From the NCBI RefSeq assembly GCF_024679245.1, contig NC_090184.1, positions 12,661,233 through 12,725,232 of the forward strand: a DNA stretch of 64,000 bases, read 5' to 3'. This stretch comes from Pseudorasbora parva (Eukaryota; Chordata; Actinopteri; Cypriniformes; Gobionidae). Shown piece by piece: positions 11,211 to 26,608 of the stretch (its first letter is position 1; each line of letters begins with the position of its first letter). The notes beneath the pieces were generated by a model. The model saw only the letters and a program-made list of their open reading frames with translations, did no database searches and was not told the DNA's origin. The position numbers were made by a program, and so were the translations under genes.

Positions 11211-12202
11211 TGTAATTTATTCAAACCACAGCACCGACCCCTATTGCTATTATCGTAATGCCGTTTATAAAATGATTAGAACACATTACAAACGGCATTA
11301 GTGAAACTTAAGGGTTACATCACTGAAAGCGTTTTTCTGCTGATGGTCTATGTGACCCTGTAAAAAGTGTAAAACAAAAAAAAGTGACGTTTTGATGTTT
11401 TCTGTCATCCTATATGCAAACAATTAAGAAAATTATTTTGATAGATGTACTACTAAGACCATGTTTGAAATAGGGAAATTAGTAAGTAAAATCAAACTTT
11501 GATGCTCATTATCTATTTTTTTTTAATACTTTCCTGGACTCAAAGGATGAGTAGAGATAATGTAACCCTTTCAACTTTTGAAGTGTGTTTATCACAACAG
11601 TGACATGGTATCTTAACATCTCATTAATTATTCTTTGTTCTGTCAATAGCTAAGACACCACTTTTTGGCAAATCTTTTACACAAGTTGCAACAGGCCTTC
11701 AGCACAATACCACTGGATTTAGATTATCTGGAGTTTCTGTGTCGTCAGGAGCTGTATATTCTGGAGGCCCTGTCCAGTCACATACAAGTACCCCCTGCTA
11801 TCATTTACATTTACATTTACATTTAATCATTTAGCAGACGCTTTTATCCAAAGCGACTTACAAAAAAGGGGAGAGTAATAGAAGCAACGAAACAAACAAG
11901 GCCAACAACCTGTAAGAGCTGTAAGAAATCTCAATTAATTAGCACAGTACAATTTTTTATTTTATTTAATTTTTTATAGACATGTACAACAAAAACTCAC
12001 GTACACAAAATACAAAACACTGGATTTTGATAGCTATGATAACAACCCATTAGGACTAAGGCTGTTGCCCCAGCTGTTGTCGTTAATGCAGATTCAGTGG
12101 CCCAATGGGTGGTATCACCCAGGCTTTGCAAGAGCTCTTTGACCTTATACGGGCACAAGCGGAACATCCAGCACCATGTGTCAGATAAATAAATCACAAA
12201 AG
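11211..12202. other. palindrome spacer with a SINE/LINE 3' tail
   Basis: The ~1-kb single-copy centre. At 11806-11870 it carries, inverted, the common teleost tail containing GCAGACGCTTTTATCC and AAGCGACTTAC, which L2-type LINEs and their SINEs share. The rest is unrecognised. An A/T-rich stretch lies near 11950. Confidence 0.6.
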
Positions 12203-12941
12203 ATTGCATTTACGCTGCTTTGTTTATACATTAGCATACTAGCTTTGTTAAGTTGCTAGAAATGCTACTCAGCGATGATTTATTTACTGTATATTGTCAA
12301 TGTAGGTCAAAACTAACCTTTAACATCCTACATTTATGGGTTAGTCAGCTTTATCTTAAATTAGCTTATCTTTTTTGGTGTTAAGGTCCTATACAAACTA
12401 TTCAAGATGATTGTAAACAAAATACCTTCGAAATTGTACAATACAATTTCATATATTGAATATATTGCACTCGAAACACAAAGACTTAAAAATTAAATTA
12501 CCTGCTCAGGGTCCGACATAATGGTTCCTTAAAACGTGCCTTGTCCTAGTCCTGCTACATGTTTAAACAAGAGTAAAACTGATTAAACAAATGACCAATC
12601 ACAGGTGGGAAGACAAAAGTCATTGCCCCGCCCTCAAAGTGTCAAAAGTCAACTCGAGGAGCGAGCGAGTGTTGAGTAGTCACGCGAGCGCTCATTTGCA
12701 GTTGTGCGCGCTAGGCAGCAGGGGCTTGCGCTAGTATTCATTTCTGCCCCTAAATACTGTTCCGCGCGCTCGCGGTGTAAAAATGCGCGCTCGCGGTGTA
12801 ATGCGCTCGCGGCTGCACAGATGCGCTCTCGGGTTGCTATTTTCCTCTCGTGGGTCTGTTTTGCGCGCTTGGGTTTATTCGCGTGCTCGTGGTTTTCGTG
12901 CGCGCGACTTTTGACTTCATTTAAACGCCATACCGCTTACC
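12203..12941 (-). repeat. right arm of the 2.5-kb palindrome
   Basis: Reverse complement of 10474-11210. On the minus strand it also shows a GC box, a CCAAT box and ATGTCGGACCCTGAGCAG followed by GTAATT (~12525-12500). That would be a six-codon first exon with a donor site. The left arm has TAG in place of CAG, so the arms have diverged slightly. Confidence 0.88.
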
Positions 12942-13385
12942 TTTTGTTTTTCTTGACTGTAGCGCGAGCCGTCCTGCTGTGACTGGACTGAAGGAGGGAA
13001 AATGGTGCGGTTTTTGTTACCTCGGAAACTCACTGGGATGATACTTTGACATGACTAAATGTAATGACTTTAAAAGAGCTTAATGTAAGACTGTAGGCTT
13101 AATATGAGGTAGATTAATGTATATACTATTGTTTATTTATTTATTTTATCAGCTTTAAGTTATTTAATTGGCCATAGATGTAAAATACTAGATTAAATAA
13201 ATATCTAGGTAACTTAAACCATTAGAGTTAAAAAGTTTTAGTAACTTATTTAGATTGAGGTTTGCTTACAATAATACATTTTTGAGTTAACATCACACAT
13301 ATTTGTTAAGTTGAATTAACTTTTTTGGTAACATTAAGTAAAATGAACTTATTTCATTTAGTGAATTTCACTGTTAGGTTTTACA

Positions 13386-14853
<1,468 letters not shown>

Positions 14854-15244
14854 AGGCCAGAGGAGAACTGGCATCCCGACTGAGTCTGGTTTCTCCCAAT
14901 GTTTATTTTTCTCCATCACGCCCTGATGGAGATTTGGTTCCTTGCCAATGTCGCCTTTGGCTTGGCTTGCTCAGTTGGGGACACTAAAAAAATATGATTA
15001 AAGTTATTCAACTTATTATACAAATAAAATGTATGAATTAGGTCTTATTTAATTCTATAAACTATAATACTGATCTGCCAACATTGTTGCTATATGATAA
15101 ATTAAAATAAGCTGATAACATCACTGTTTTCTCCAGTACGACTGTACAGCCAAATCTAATTTTGTCGCAATATTGTCCTGTTTGACACTGTGAAGCTGCT
15201 TTGACACAATCGTGATTGTAAAAGCGCTATATAAATAAAGTTAG

Positions 15245-15283
<39 letters not shown>
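14854..15283 (+). mobile_element. LINE/SINE 3' end with (GATT)n tail
   Basis: Begins with the 'gccagaggagaactggc' phrase and ends 'aaaagcgctatataaataaa' followed by a GATT microsatellite (15245-15282) and a G run. This combination is a very common 3'-terminal LINE-derived repeat in cyprinid genomes. There is no coding part here. Confidence 0.7.
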
Positions 15284-15284
<1 letters not shown>

Positions 15285-15296
15285 GGGGGGGGGGGT

Positions 15297-16587
15297 CTTT
15301 GGCATTATAAAGTTTGAAAACCCCTGATTTAAATTATGACAGAAAGCGCACGAGACGAGACCGCTACAAAGACCATTGATTAAGAATACATTTAGGCCTA
15401 TAACATAATTAACCAAATCAAAATGTATTTTCATATTGGATCACAGGTGCAGCTTCAAATCTGTTCCATAGTCAAAACAGGTAAAGTAATAAAAATATGG
15501 ACAATTATATATTTTTAGATAGCCTACATGTATAGGCCTACTGTGTATATTTTTATTATACGGTTTTAAATTTGAAAGTAAAGTAATTTACAATATTAAT
15601 TTATGTTATAATCAATAGGCTTGTTTGAGATTAGCAACACTTTCTGCTTCCCGTAGTGACGCTTGCTATTTTGCTTTATCACAGCTGAAGTTAAATAAAT
15701 GCAATATTTCTCATTTGAGAAATTATATTTATATAATTATATTTATACAGACGTTTAAGAAGACATTTCCATTTCCATTTCCAAGTTCAACATATAAACC
15801 TACATTTTCAGTGAAGTGAGGTCTACGGTTTTTATCAGTTTTTATCAGTTTTTATCAGTTTCACCTTTTCGGATCGGATTAGATTAACATGGGGACGTAA
15901 AGGGTAAAGTAATTATAACCAGAGGTTCTCTGTGATTTTAGTCCCGTCCGAATGTGCCATCTCGGTAATTATATACGACAATGTCAGGAAAAAAGTCTGG
16001 AAAAATGACCTCGAGTAATACTAATCCCGTTCGAATAGACCTGCTGTAAAAATGTATGGTAAAATTCCGTTCATTTCCTGTTTAAAAGTTTAAAAAAGGC
16101 TCATTTTGCGTGCATGTGCCCCAACAGATAAAGTCATAACATAATGACACCTTTGTAAATCATTAGCTAATGATTCATTCAAACCGGAACAACTGGAACT
16201 TAAGTGGTGGAGATGACGTTAGCTAGAAGGATCGAGTGTTGTTGATGTAAATAGCCAATAGGCTAAATTATAGTTCTATCCAACAAAAGGGATTTTGTGA
16301 TTCAAGTGTAATGCATAAATTAGTCCAAACAGAAGGCACATTGATTCAGGAAGGTTGTGTAGATTGTCCATCACCACCTTTCCCTCAATTACTATCCCAA
16401 ATGAGGAGGGAGACAAATCCAGAGTTGAGGGAATGAAGAGTCATCTCCTCCTCACAATCCCCACTGGCATGTCAAGATTCACGCTGCGATCATCGGACAT
16501 CTAGTGAAGATAAATAAAATTAATTCATTAAAAATTTTGAATATTTATATATGATATAATAATTGCATTAATGTATGCAAGCTTATA
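15297..16587. other. no gene recognised; short 11-bp tandem repeat
   Basis: AT-rich. A small tandem repeat of 'gtttttatca' units lies at about 15828-15860. No supported exon. Confidence 0.4.
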
Positions 16588-17183
16588 TACAAGTTCACCC
16601 AAAAATTTGAATTCTGTCATTTATTACCCTCACCCTCATGTTGTTCCACATCCATAAGACCTTCGTAACACAAATTAAGATATTTTTAATGAAATCCAAG
16701 AGGTATACGTTCCTCCATTGTGATCCAACGTACCTTTCACGTTTTATGTCCAGAAAGGAAAGAAGGACATCATTAAAGGGATAGTTCACCCAAAAATCTA
16801 ATTCTGTATACATCTGCTGAATGCAAAGGAAGACATTTTGATAAAACGTTTTTAATCAGGCCGCTTTGGGCCACCAATGACTTCCATGATATTTTTCTTC
16901 CTACTATGGAAGTCAGTGGTTGCCCAAAGCCGACTCAGCAGTACAAACAAAATGCATACAGAATTAGATTTTTGGGCGAACTATCCCTTTAATGATGTCT
17001 TTTTGGACATTGAAATTGATAGTTGCATTGGATCACTATGGAGGGACAGATACCTCTTTGACTTTTATAAAAGAATTATCTTAATTTGTCTTACAAAGAC
17101 AAACAATGGTTTTACAGATGTTGAACGACATAAGGGCGAGTAATAAATTACAATATTTAAATATTTGGGTGAACTAACCCTTT
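16588..17183. mobile_element. fold-back MITE with a second MITE at its apex
   Basis: Outer arms 16588-16775 and 17004-17183 are imperfect reverse complements with the widespread fish terminus 'agttcacccaaaaat' / 'atttgggtgaact'. At the apex sits an inner element (16776-17004). Its ends AAAGGGATAGTTCACCC and GGGCGAACTATCCCTTT are near-perfect inverted repeats continuing about 30 bp. The inner element belongs to the same terminus family and is flanked by TTAA-like sequence. Confidence 0.75.
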
Positions 17184-17524
17184 AGATTAAAATTGATATA
17201 GTGAGTGTGAGCGTGTATGTGTGAGTCAGTGTGAATGTCTATTGGACATTATTTTCTACTAGGAACACTTACCAAACATGTCTTAAAGAAAGCAGGAGAG
17301 TCATCTCCAAACACGAGAGGTAGTCCTTGAAGCACTAGAGTTCGGACCTCAGTTGGCTGACAACTGAGTGGAGTAAAAAAAAAAAAAAATTAAACATTGT
17401 ATTCAATCCAACCACTTGTTATTAATACATTGTTTTTTTTTTATATATTCCTAACAGCATTCAAATAGTTGAGCACATTTACACAGATCAACTATGAAGT
17501 CTATATAGCACATTATACAGGTTT

Positions 17525-18069
17525 AAAGGGTTAGTTCACCCAAAAATAATGTCATTTATTACATGCCGATCCACACCCATAAGACCATCTTATTCTTTGG
17601 AACACAAATTAAGATATTTGTGTTGAAATCCGAGGGGCCAGTGAGGCCTGCATAGCCAGCAATGACATTGCTCTCTTAAGATCCATAAATCCTTTTGATT
17701 TCAGCAGTTTGACACGCGATCTGAATCATGATTCATAACGCACCAAGGCTTCATGAAGCAGTGTTTTGAAATTGGCCATCACTATACATGTTATTTTGGG
17801 GGGGGTTTGGCACACCAAAAATATTCATCACTTTACAATATTAATTTTGAACCACTGTACTCACATAACCGATTTAAATATGTTTTCAGTACATTAATGG
17901 ATTTTGAGAGAGGAAATGTCATTGCTGCCAATGGAGGCCTTTCTGAGCCATTGGATTTTAACACAAATATCTTAATTTAGGTTAAAAAAAAGATGAACGG
18001 AGGTCTTATGGGTTTGGAAACAGCATGAGGGTAATAAATTATTTTAATTTTTGGGTGAACTAAACCTTT
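17525..18069. mobile_element. MITE, 'GTTAGTTCACCC' family
   Basis: The ends AAAGGGTTAGTTCACCC and GGGTGAACTAAACCTTT are inverted repeats about 23 bp long. The 545-bp body has paired phrases such as 'acacaaattaagatatttgt' and 'acaaatatcttaattta'. Non-coding. Confidence 0.75.
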
Positions 18070-18254
18070 GATACATGTACTCTCTTGTAAGATATTTATA
18101 TCTCTATGATAAATGATTGGGACTTAACTAACCTTTGTTTGCTTCAGAAGGTTCATCAAGATCTGACCAGCAACTCCCTTTATGGCTCTGAAAAATGTCC
18201 AAGAGGCATGTACTGTGTTGATCAAGGGTCTTGTAAAATTCCTTTTTCAGGTTC

Positions 18255-18284
18255 TTTTTCAGATCTACATGTAGATCTGAAAAA
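18255..18284. repeat. perfect 30-bp palindrome
   Basis: Two 15-bp arms, TTTTTCAGATCTACA and its exact complement, meet with no loop. Function unknown; it could form a cruciform or mark an inverted-repeat end. Confidence 0.9.
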
Positions 18285-19734
18285 ACATTGTAAGAAGAGG
18301 CAGGTAATAGCATGTAGAAAAGATATGCTTGATTATATTTCAAATATATAATAACATTAAATAACGCAAATAGATTCGTCCCAGTCACAAATTTGTTGAC
18401 CTTAAATGAAAATTCTCATTATATACGCAAGTAGTTCACTCAAAAAAGAAAATTTTGCTGTTGATTTACATTTCGCATTTTTAGGTGAACTATGTCTTTA
18501 AGAGAGTGCTTCAGACTGTTGTGAATCTGCACCAGGGAGATATTACATCAACAAAACTAATAAAATATGGGCTTATTTCTGTAAAAAAAAGGGAAAAAGT
18601 ATAGTTTTTAGTGAACATGACGTTTTAACATTCTTAAAACGATAACGTCGGTATACACGCGGCAACGCAATTTTCTCACCAAAAGACTTCACAAATTACA
18701 AATAATAATTTGTTGGGTAAATTTCAGGTAAATTTGAGTGATCTCAGGAGTAAATTATACTCAAGGTTAGAGTCAAAATAGCATGTTTATTGTAAATTAA
18801 CAAAAATAGTAGAAATATTGGCTTGGTTTGGCAGTTGGTCGTCCTTACCTTACGTTAAGTTACCACAGAAACGTGATTTTAGCTTAAACGCATTTATAAC
18901 TTGTCCATCCATATACAATAAAACAGTTTACAGCCAATAAACAAACATGTACACGCGTGTTATACAGTAACTTACCAGCTAAATCCGTTTGCCTATTTAC
19001 TATCTCCCCCTCTTTTCCTGCTTCATGACCGTCTGCCTGCTATTGCCGCTGGGGGAGGAAACCAGAAACAGCGCGAAATTTAATTGTTCCTACAGAAAGT
19101 TAGAAACTCAAGCGTGTTTATAACTAGAAAATACTCTAAAAAAAAAAAAAACCTTTTAAAAGCAACCAAGCAAAATATACACGTATATTTCACCATTAAC
19201 CAACTAAGTTACCTACCTTACCAGCATAACGTTGCTGTATTGAGTCTTTCACTATGACCTGCTTTACTGCCAGTGTACTTGTGCCGCTGCCGGAGTAAAA
19301 CAGGAAAATACCAATAAAATAAAACATGTATGGAGCAAAAACTAACAAACCAAAAAAAGAGCACATTAACATGATAGTTTAAATCTCGACTTACCTATTT
19401 AACTTTCTTCTCTCAGCCCCAGATGGTCGCTCTGGTCTGGCCTGCTGATCGACCAATCAGCGCGGTTGTCAAAGCAGAATTTAAAGCGCGACCAATCATT
19501 TTAAACAGAGACATAGTGAACAATTTAAATAAATTAAAGTTTTGATCCCATAGCACTTAAATTATTAATTCAACAGATTTTTCCTGCCAAATGAGTAAGT
19601 TAAACACACCTGTTTAAGTTTTGATGCCAAAAATTTGTATGTTAAGTATTGTCAAGTTATTATAACTCGATTTCTTTATTAATCACAACATTTGGGTTTA
19701 AAGTGTACTGCATCATGTTCGACCAGTATCGCGT
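18285..19734. other. no gene recognised
   Basis: AT-rich. Around 18980-19080 and 19240-19310 there are two loosely similar GC-richer patches, and 'gaccaatcagcgcgg' at ~19451 holds a CCAAT box. This may be the core of another decayed MITE, but no paired termini were found. Confidence 0.35.
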
Positions 19735-19856
19735 AGTGCAAGCGGGTTCGGTTCGGTGGGAAAAAAATTTAAGGTTCGGCAAAAACCGAACCCAGTCAAA
19801 AAAGCCCAATATTCGGCCGAATCTGAACCCGAATCCTGGATTCGGTGCATACCTAG
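19735..19856 (-). mobile_element. hAT-like terminus fragment
   Basis: A stretch of 'ttcgg' motifs ends in 'ttcggtgcatacctag'. On the minus strand this is close to the common fish hAT end TAGGGATGCACCGAA. Only one end is visible, so it is a remnant. Confidence 0.5.
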
Positions 19857-21045
19857 TATAAACAATGCTTTAGGTTTCCAAAATAGATCAGGAAATGTCG
19901 CTAGCATGATCCGGGGCCATACATAGTCTTGTAAACGCATCTCGATGTTCTGCGATAACGAAGCCACAGTTGCCATCACTAACAAAGGCAGATCATCTTG
20001 CCGAGACGGTTAATCTGGCAATCTGTCGTTGTAATTCTAACATTGAAGCTGAAAATATATTCATGGCCACTGCCATGTTATTGCTGACGCGCTCTATCGA
20101 TTCGATTCCAGTTTTAGACAGAATCTAAAACTTGCTAATTCGTTCCCAATACCCTGTCCTCTCCTAGCAGAAATTATTAAATTAAACGATATGCTTACTT
20201 CGGTTAGACATATGTCTAAGCTTTTCCAAAAAAAAAAAAAAAATCTATGCTAATCTATAATCCTAAATTTCCAAGTCTCTTCTCCAAACTTCCACTCGTT
20301 ACCCCGTTCACTTAACAGCCCTTAATTGTTCGTTCGTGGACAAATGTGGGCACGGAGGTCTCAGGTGTGATAATTTTTTAAAAATTATTATAATTGTTAT
20401 ATCACTGTCTTCGATAAAATTTATTCTATCCATTTATGGTGTTTTTTTTATTTATTTATGCGGTATTTGAATTTATTTACTCCTAAGAGTACCACATTTT
20501 CTATGTAAATTATGTTTATTTTTATGTTATATTTAATATTTAATTAACTACATTAAAAATATCATTCCATTCTCATATTGGTATTAAATTAAGTAAAAAC
20601 AAATTATATTAATAGCCACTAGATGGCTATATAGTACTCAATGGCTGCATATAGGCTGAACTCTGTGAAACACTGTATAAAATGAATTTGACCTCTGAAG
20701 TTTTTGATTATCATGTAACAGGTCCCGGCCAGGGGTCCGTAAGCAGATATATGTATTGACAATCCTGGTCGAAGCGCTGGAAATATTGTAAATATATCAC
20801 AGAAGTTAGTGACACAGGACAACAGTTCATCTTTCTCCATTCAACCGGATTATGATTTATTTATCAAACTTAATCTCAACTTTGTATCTGCAATCATGAA
20901 TAATACTGTTATCTTTGGTTGCTCTGTATTGAAACACAGGTTATATCCACAATTGGATAACATGAAGTCCCATCTTCTTCAAAGTACATTTTCACATAAA
21001 TGTATATTGACATATCTTCTCAACATTCACTTTTCAGTTTTATCT
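19857..21045. other. no gene recognised
   Basis: AT-rich sequence with a poly-A run near 20230. No exon, RNA gene or paired transposon ends were recognised. Confidence 0.4.
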
Positions 21046-22514
21046 TAAAGGGGGGGTGAAACACTCAGTTTCAGTCAGTGTCATGTCATTCTTGAGTACC
21101 TATAGAGTAGCATTGCATCCTGCATATCTCCGAAAAGTCTTTATTTTTTTTTATAATTATATAAGAAAGATGCGCTGTTCCGAGTCTTTCCGTAAAAAAA
21201 AAACGAGCAGGTGGGGGCGTGTCGTGTGAGCGGAGCTAAATAATGACGTGTGCTCGCTGCTGCTATTGTGTTGAGTCGAGTGCGTCGTAAAGCTGTGTCA
21301 TCCCTAACAGCGGGAAAAAAACTTTATTCAAAATAAAAATATGGCTTTTAATCAGATACAGCCATACATCTATGATCCGGAATCAGACCCAGAGGCTGCA
21401 GTTGAACAGGAGCAGCAGCAAAAACGACTAGAGCAGGACGTCTCTATGTGGTACAAGTTATACACTAACTATATAATATGCTTAGCGGCTTGTGTTATTT
21501 ACATATTTATACTTGAATTATTTTGTCGTATTTTTGTCTTTGAAGGTGTACATGTGGGAAGTGCAGTTGTGCACGTGTGTTTGTGTGTTTACGCGTGGTT
21601 TGTGTAGACAGTAAGCGGACTGGTTTTGCACGGCAGGTTAAGTTAGTGTTTACATAGAAAGACACGGAATAGTAGCGCATTTGAATGAAGAAGCGCGCTT
21701 ATTTAGTTCAACATATTTCCCCCCTCTTTGTGTATTGTTGTTTGGAGTGCTTTTACAATACACAAACATAAAGTTACACATATAGTGGCCAGCTAAACAA
21801 ATGTACACGCACTACACATCGCATGCTCCATTGATCAATTAACTATACGTGATCATGTTTGGGCTACTTGATGAGCATTGGCAAAAACACAGACATTTGA
21901 AGCAGTCTCACTCACCGCCTGCGGTTCTAACGTTGGGACTGCTCCATCATTCAGCATTAGGCGATCTGGAAAATCCGGCGTTGAGCTGGGCCTTGTTTAT
22001 GAAACAGTCGGCACCGAAATGCAGCGAACAGATATAAACATTCGCGCAACTCAGTTGCTGATCCGGAAAAGCAAATTACATCCGCTGTTGCCTTAACGCT
22101 GGGTTTTTGGGGAATCTGTGCAGGACTGTCTTGGTCTGGCAACCAAAAACGCACTTTTTTGGTGACATTGTTATGTGCACATCACCTGTCCAGCATCCTA
22201 CAAGCCAGCGCTTTGATGGGCGTAGCCTGTTACTTTCGCTCTCTCCCTCTCTCTCTCTCACGCGCTTCCGGTAGAATTGTCCGTAAGGCCCATACAAGGA
22301 AATTCCGCCCCCATTAACGTCAAAGGGGACGCATGATCTCAAAAAACTTGCCGAAACTTATGATTAACCGGAAGTAGTATTTTTGACAAAGAAATACTCC
22401 CATCAAACGTCCACCTTAACTTTTGAAACTTTGTCTATGTTTAGTATGGGATTCCAAGTCTTTAACAGTGTAAAAAGATCAGTATGCATGAAACAGCATT
22501 TCACCCCCCCTTTA
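21046..22514 (+). mobile_element. PIF/Harbinger-like element, internally deleted
   Basis: Perfect 16-bp terminal inverted repeats TAAAGGGGGGGTGAAA (21046-21061) and TTTCACCCCCCCTTTA (22499-22514). The 1.47-kb element keeps a promoter-proximal exon (21341-21450) of a gene commonly carried by such fish elements but no transposase. Assignment to Harbinger/ISL2EU is from memory of the terminus type. The target duplication is ambiguous. Confidence 0.75.
21341..21450 (+). pseudogene. orphan first coding exon, P2X7-C-terminal-like transposon gene
   Basis: The exon begins MAFNQIQPYIYDPESDPEAA and continues through a Q/E-rich stretch to QDVSMW, where a GT donor follows at 21451. I recall this N-terminus from fish 'P2X purinoceptor 7-like' proteins encoded within DNA transposons, in which a cysteine-rich domain follows in the next exon. 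No such exon is found before the right terminal repeat at 22514, so this is a truncated gene. The longer open frame to 21607 reads intron. Confidence in the family link is moderate. Confidence 0.45.
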
Positions 22515-22676
22515 AACCATAAACACACACTCTCAAAACCATATTCTCTGTTATTTTTCATTAAACAAGTATTTCTGTATTAATTATACATTTTTGTAAG
22601 TGTTCACTTTTCACAACAGAATAAATCTCTTTTGCAGTTAAGTTGAATTATATTTCCATTATATGAGTACAAACTT

Positions 22677-22726
22677 CAATAATAATCATATTTGTATGAA
22701 GGTATTTTTTGTGCAAAACACCTGCT

Positions 22727-22770
<44 letters not shown>

Positions 22771-23612
22771 ACACAACACAGCAGTTACACCTTCACACAT
22801 TCTTCATTGCAGGTGCACAAATATGAAGGTATTTTTGGTGCAAAACACCTGAACACCTGTGAGAGTGAAATTTGTATCTGTAGAGCATATCCGCACATGT
22901 GTATCAATAAATCTGAAGTCACAGAGAAAAATATTTTAGGAGTTGTAAACTTGTAGCTTTTTTTTCTCTCTTACAAACACAACACAGCAGTTACACCTTC
23001 ACACATTCTTCATTGCAGGTGCACAAATCCTATTCTACGAATCACACATGCAGAAACTCATACACTCACATTATTGCTACTATTGCTGCAGTGCAAATGG
23101 TGCAAAACGCAGTCACACACTCGTATCAAAAATGTGAAGTCACGGACAAATTTTGCACATCCGCGAATTAACACTTGAATCCATGCAATGAGAGTTGAAC
23201 ACTTGTAGGATATTTGGATATTTAGAATATTTGGTCCCAAATGCATTCATTTTCTTAGATATTTTTCTAACACAATCACAAGTCCAATCACTACAACTGC
23301 TTGAATCTGCTGCTACGAGTCTCACGCGCCGTTTTTACGCCTTCAAATGACAAGTTCCGCGCGCTCTCACTTTTGCACCAAATACACCGAGAAATGTGGA
23401 GCAAAAGTGATTTGTGTATCTGTGGGGCAGAGAGCAGAGACTCTTCAGATTCAAACTTCCCGAAACAATAACTCATGTTCTAAACGTTGTTAAAACACTA
23501 TTGACACCTCTTGAACGTAGAAAACGAGCTACAGCCCAATTTTCCTCAAAACGAGCCGAGAGACGGCAATAAGGGACCGTCAGCAAAGTGCAAACCCCCA
23601 AAAAGCGTTAGG
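22677..23612 (+). repeat. left arm of a 3-kb palindrome
   Basis: 22821-23612 pairs with 24829-25848 in inverted orientation, starting from shared ends such as 'ttttggtgcaaaacacctg' and 'agcaaagtgcaaaccccc'. The outer part contains a partial tandem duplication: the segment with 'acaaacacaacacagcag' occurs at ~22765 and ~22973. A third, independent copy of the same family is at 52140-52720. Confidence 0.88.
22730..22764. repeat. (CT)n microsatellite
   Basis: A pure CT run of about 34 bp inside the left flank of the large palindrome. Confidence 0.95.
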
Positions 23613-24828
23613 GGAGAGGGGGCATAACCTAACGCTTTTTGACTGTCTTAGTTTGTGTAATCTAGTTTGATATAATCACACAAAAAAAATCAAAATCAAA
23701 CTAAAATATATTTTTTTCTCAATAAAATACAATTAATAACTTTTTGAAATAAAATAATGGCATTTTTTATCATTAAAAAACACATTTTTGATTTTGACAA
23801 CAAACACATCTCTAATAGCCTACAGCTATACAGCATAGTTAAAAAAAAAGAATAATTTCTGAACATTGACTCTCAGTCCTTATTTACCCTTTTCTCATGG
23901 TTTCTCAAAAGATTTCATAAAAGTATAAAATATAATAGCGTAGTTCTAATAGGGGCTCACCCCACCTGCTCAACTGGGATTTAAACCATGGCTTGCGTCT
24001 TCTGCTGTTAGATCAGCATTAAAGAACGATCTTAACTGTTGAATAACAGATATAAGATTCAAATAATATCAGATTTGTCTTATATTAAATAAACACAAAA
24101 AACAGAGATGAAAAATTTGCTCAAGTATGAAATTTACTTTTGCTATGGTAAAATAAATGTTCAATGATATCTTCCAAAGATTTTTTTTTTTCTCTATAGT
24201 GTTGATATGGCAACTAGTAAATACACAAAGTTTCGTCATCCTGGCATGTGTGGAAAGTGTTAAACCATGCGTGTTACAACTAACCCCATGTTAGGCTGTG
24301 CCCCGCGCTCCCCTATACTACTAAAACAGTCATTAACTTCAATGTTACACAATATAGTGTCTCCAAATTCAGTTTGCATAAACTTGTCTAATTGTTATAA
24401 TTAGTTTGATAACATTTTTGCATAATTGTTAGGATTATTTTATTAGGAAAAAATATTTAGCTAACATCATTGAAAAATTCAGTTCACATCACAGAATGCT
24501 TAGTTTGGCAAGTAATAGCACATAAAAATAATAAAAGTAATAGCAGCTAAGTAGGCCTTTTCTTTACACAAATGATGTTGGTACCCAGCTAAAATACAGA
24601 AGTTGCAATAGCTTTTGTATGATTGTTGCTTAACGATTAAAATCGATTTTTGAAGTTAATGAATATTTTTTTTCTAAGAACAGTGAATTGATTTTATTTT
24701 ATAAATCATAAATATTATGCGAAAAGACACTTTGTCAAGTGTTGTAGTATGACTAGTAGGAGAGCATTGATGTGTAAACTGAATTTGGAGACACTACAAT
24801 CTTTGTTATTGCCTATTTTTATACCGCT
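23613..24828. other. palindrome spacer
   Basis: About 1.2 kb, AT-rich, no gene seen. A short stretch at 23608-23635 is still a diverged inverted match to 24291-24318, so the palindrome once reached further in. Confidence 0.5.
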
Positions 24829-25848
<1,020 letters not shown>

Positions 25849-26608
25849 TTTGCCATGTTGAGAATGTTGTACAGGATCAGCCCTTCATTTGTGTGTATGA
25901 TAGATATACATTGCATTGGATTTAATTTTTTTAATTTTTTTTTTTACAAAAAAACATCAAGAATTCCTATGGGTGGTCATTTTTGTCCACGAACGAACAA
26001 TCAAGGAGTTTTTTTTTTCACCCACTTAACGTTGCAGCATCGAGTGTTTTTTTTGTGTGTGTGTGTTCAGGTGGCAGACTTAGGAACAGTAGCCAAGTCT
26101 TGTACCGCTCAGATCAAGGGAAGTATTTTAAAAAAATTAATTAAAATAATTTTGCCCACATTTGTCCCCAATAGGGTATTAGGTTTAGCTTAATCCTCTA
26201 GTAAACAGTTCGATAAACGTCTGCCATTCTCTGCCATTGTCGCATAAATTCATCAGCTCCGTTCGCAATGGTCTCTTTTCCTTTACATCAATAGTTTGCT
26301 AGAAGCAGTGTCTAGCGGCTTTTTACAGTCATGTGTCCAGGCGAAATCTCTTCAGATAGGCCTACTAATACATTCGATCTTACCCGTGGTATTTCTTTTC
26401 TGATAATTCATTCTCTCCAATTGCTTCACACTAATTATTAAACATCTCCGGGGTCACCTTATCCTTCCCCAAATTATTTTGTCCATTCACATCTATGGTT
26501 AAATTCTTAAAATCCGCCCTAAACCTTCTAATTATGCCCCTCTCTTTATCTTACTTAATGGTGTCCATCTTTCCAAAGGCTGGTTCTGAACCCATTTAAT
26601 CTCTGTTG
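25849..26608. other. no gene recognised; GT run
   Basis: Poly-T and a short GT run near 26050-26070. Parts of 26210-26600 may be the continuation of the LINE that carries the ORF1 relic (minus strand), but no conserved motif was read there. Confidence 0.35.
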
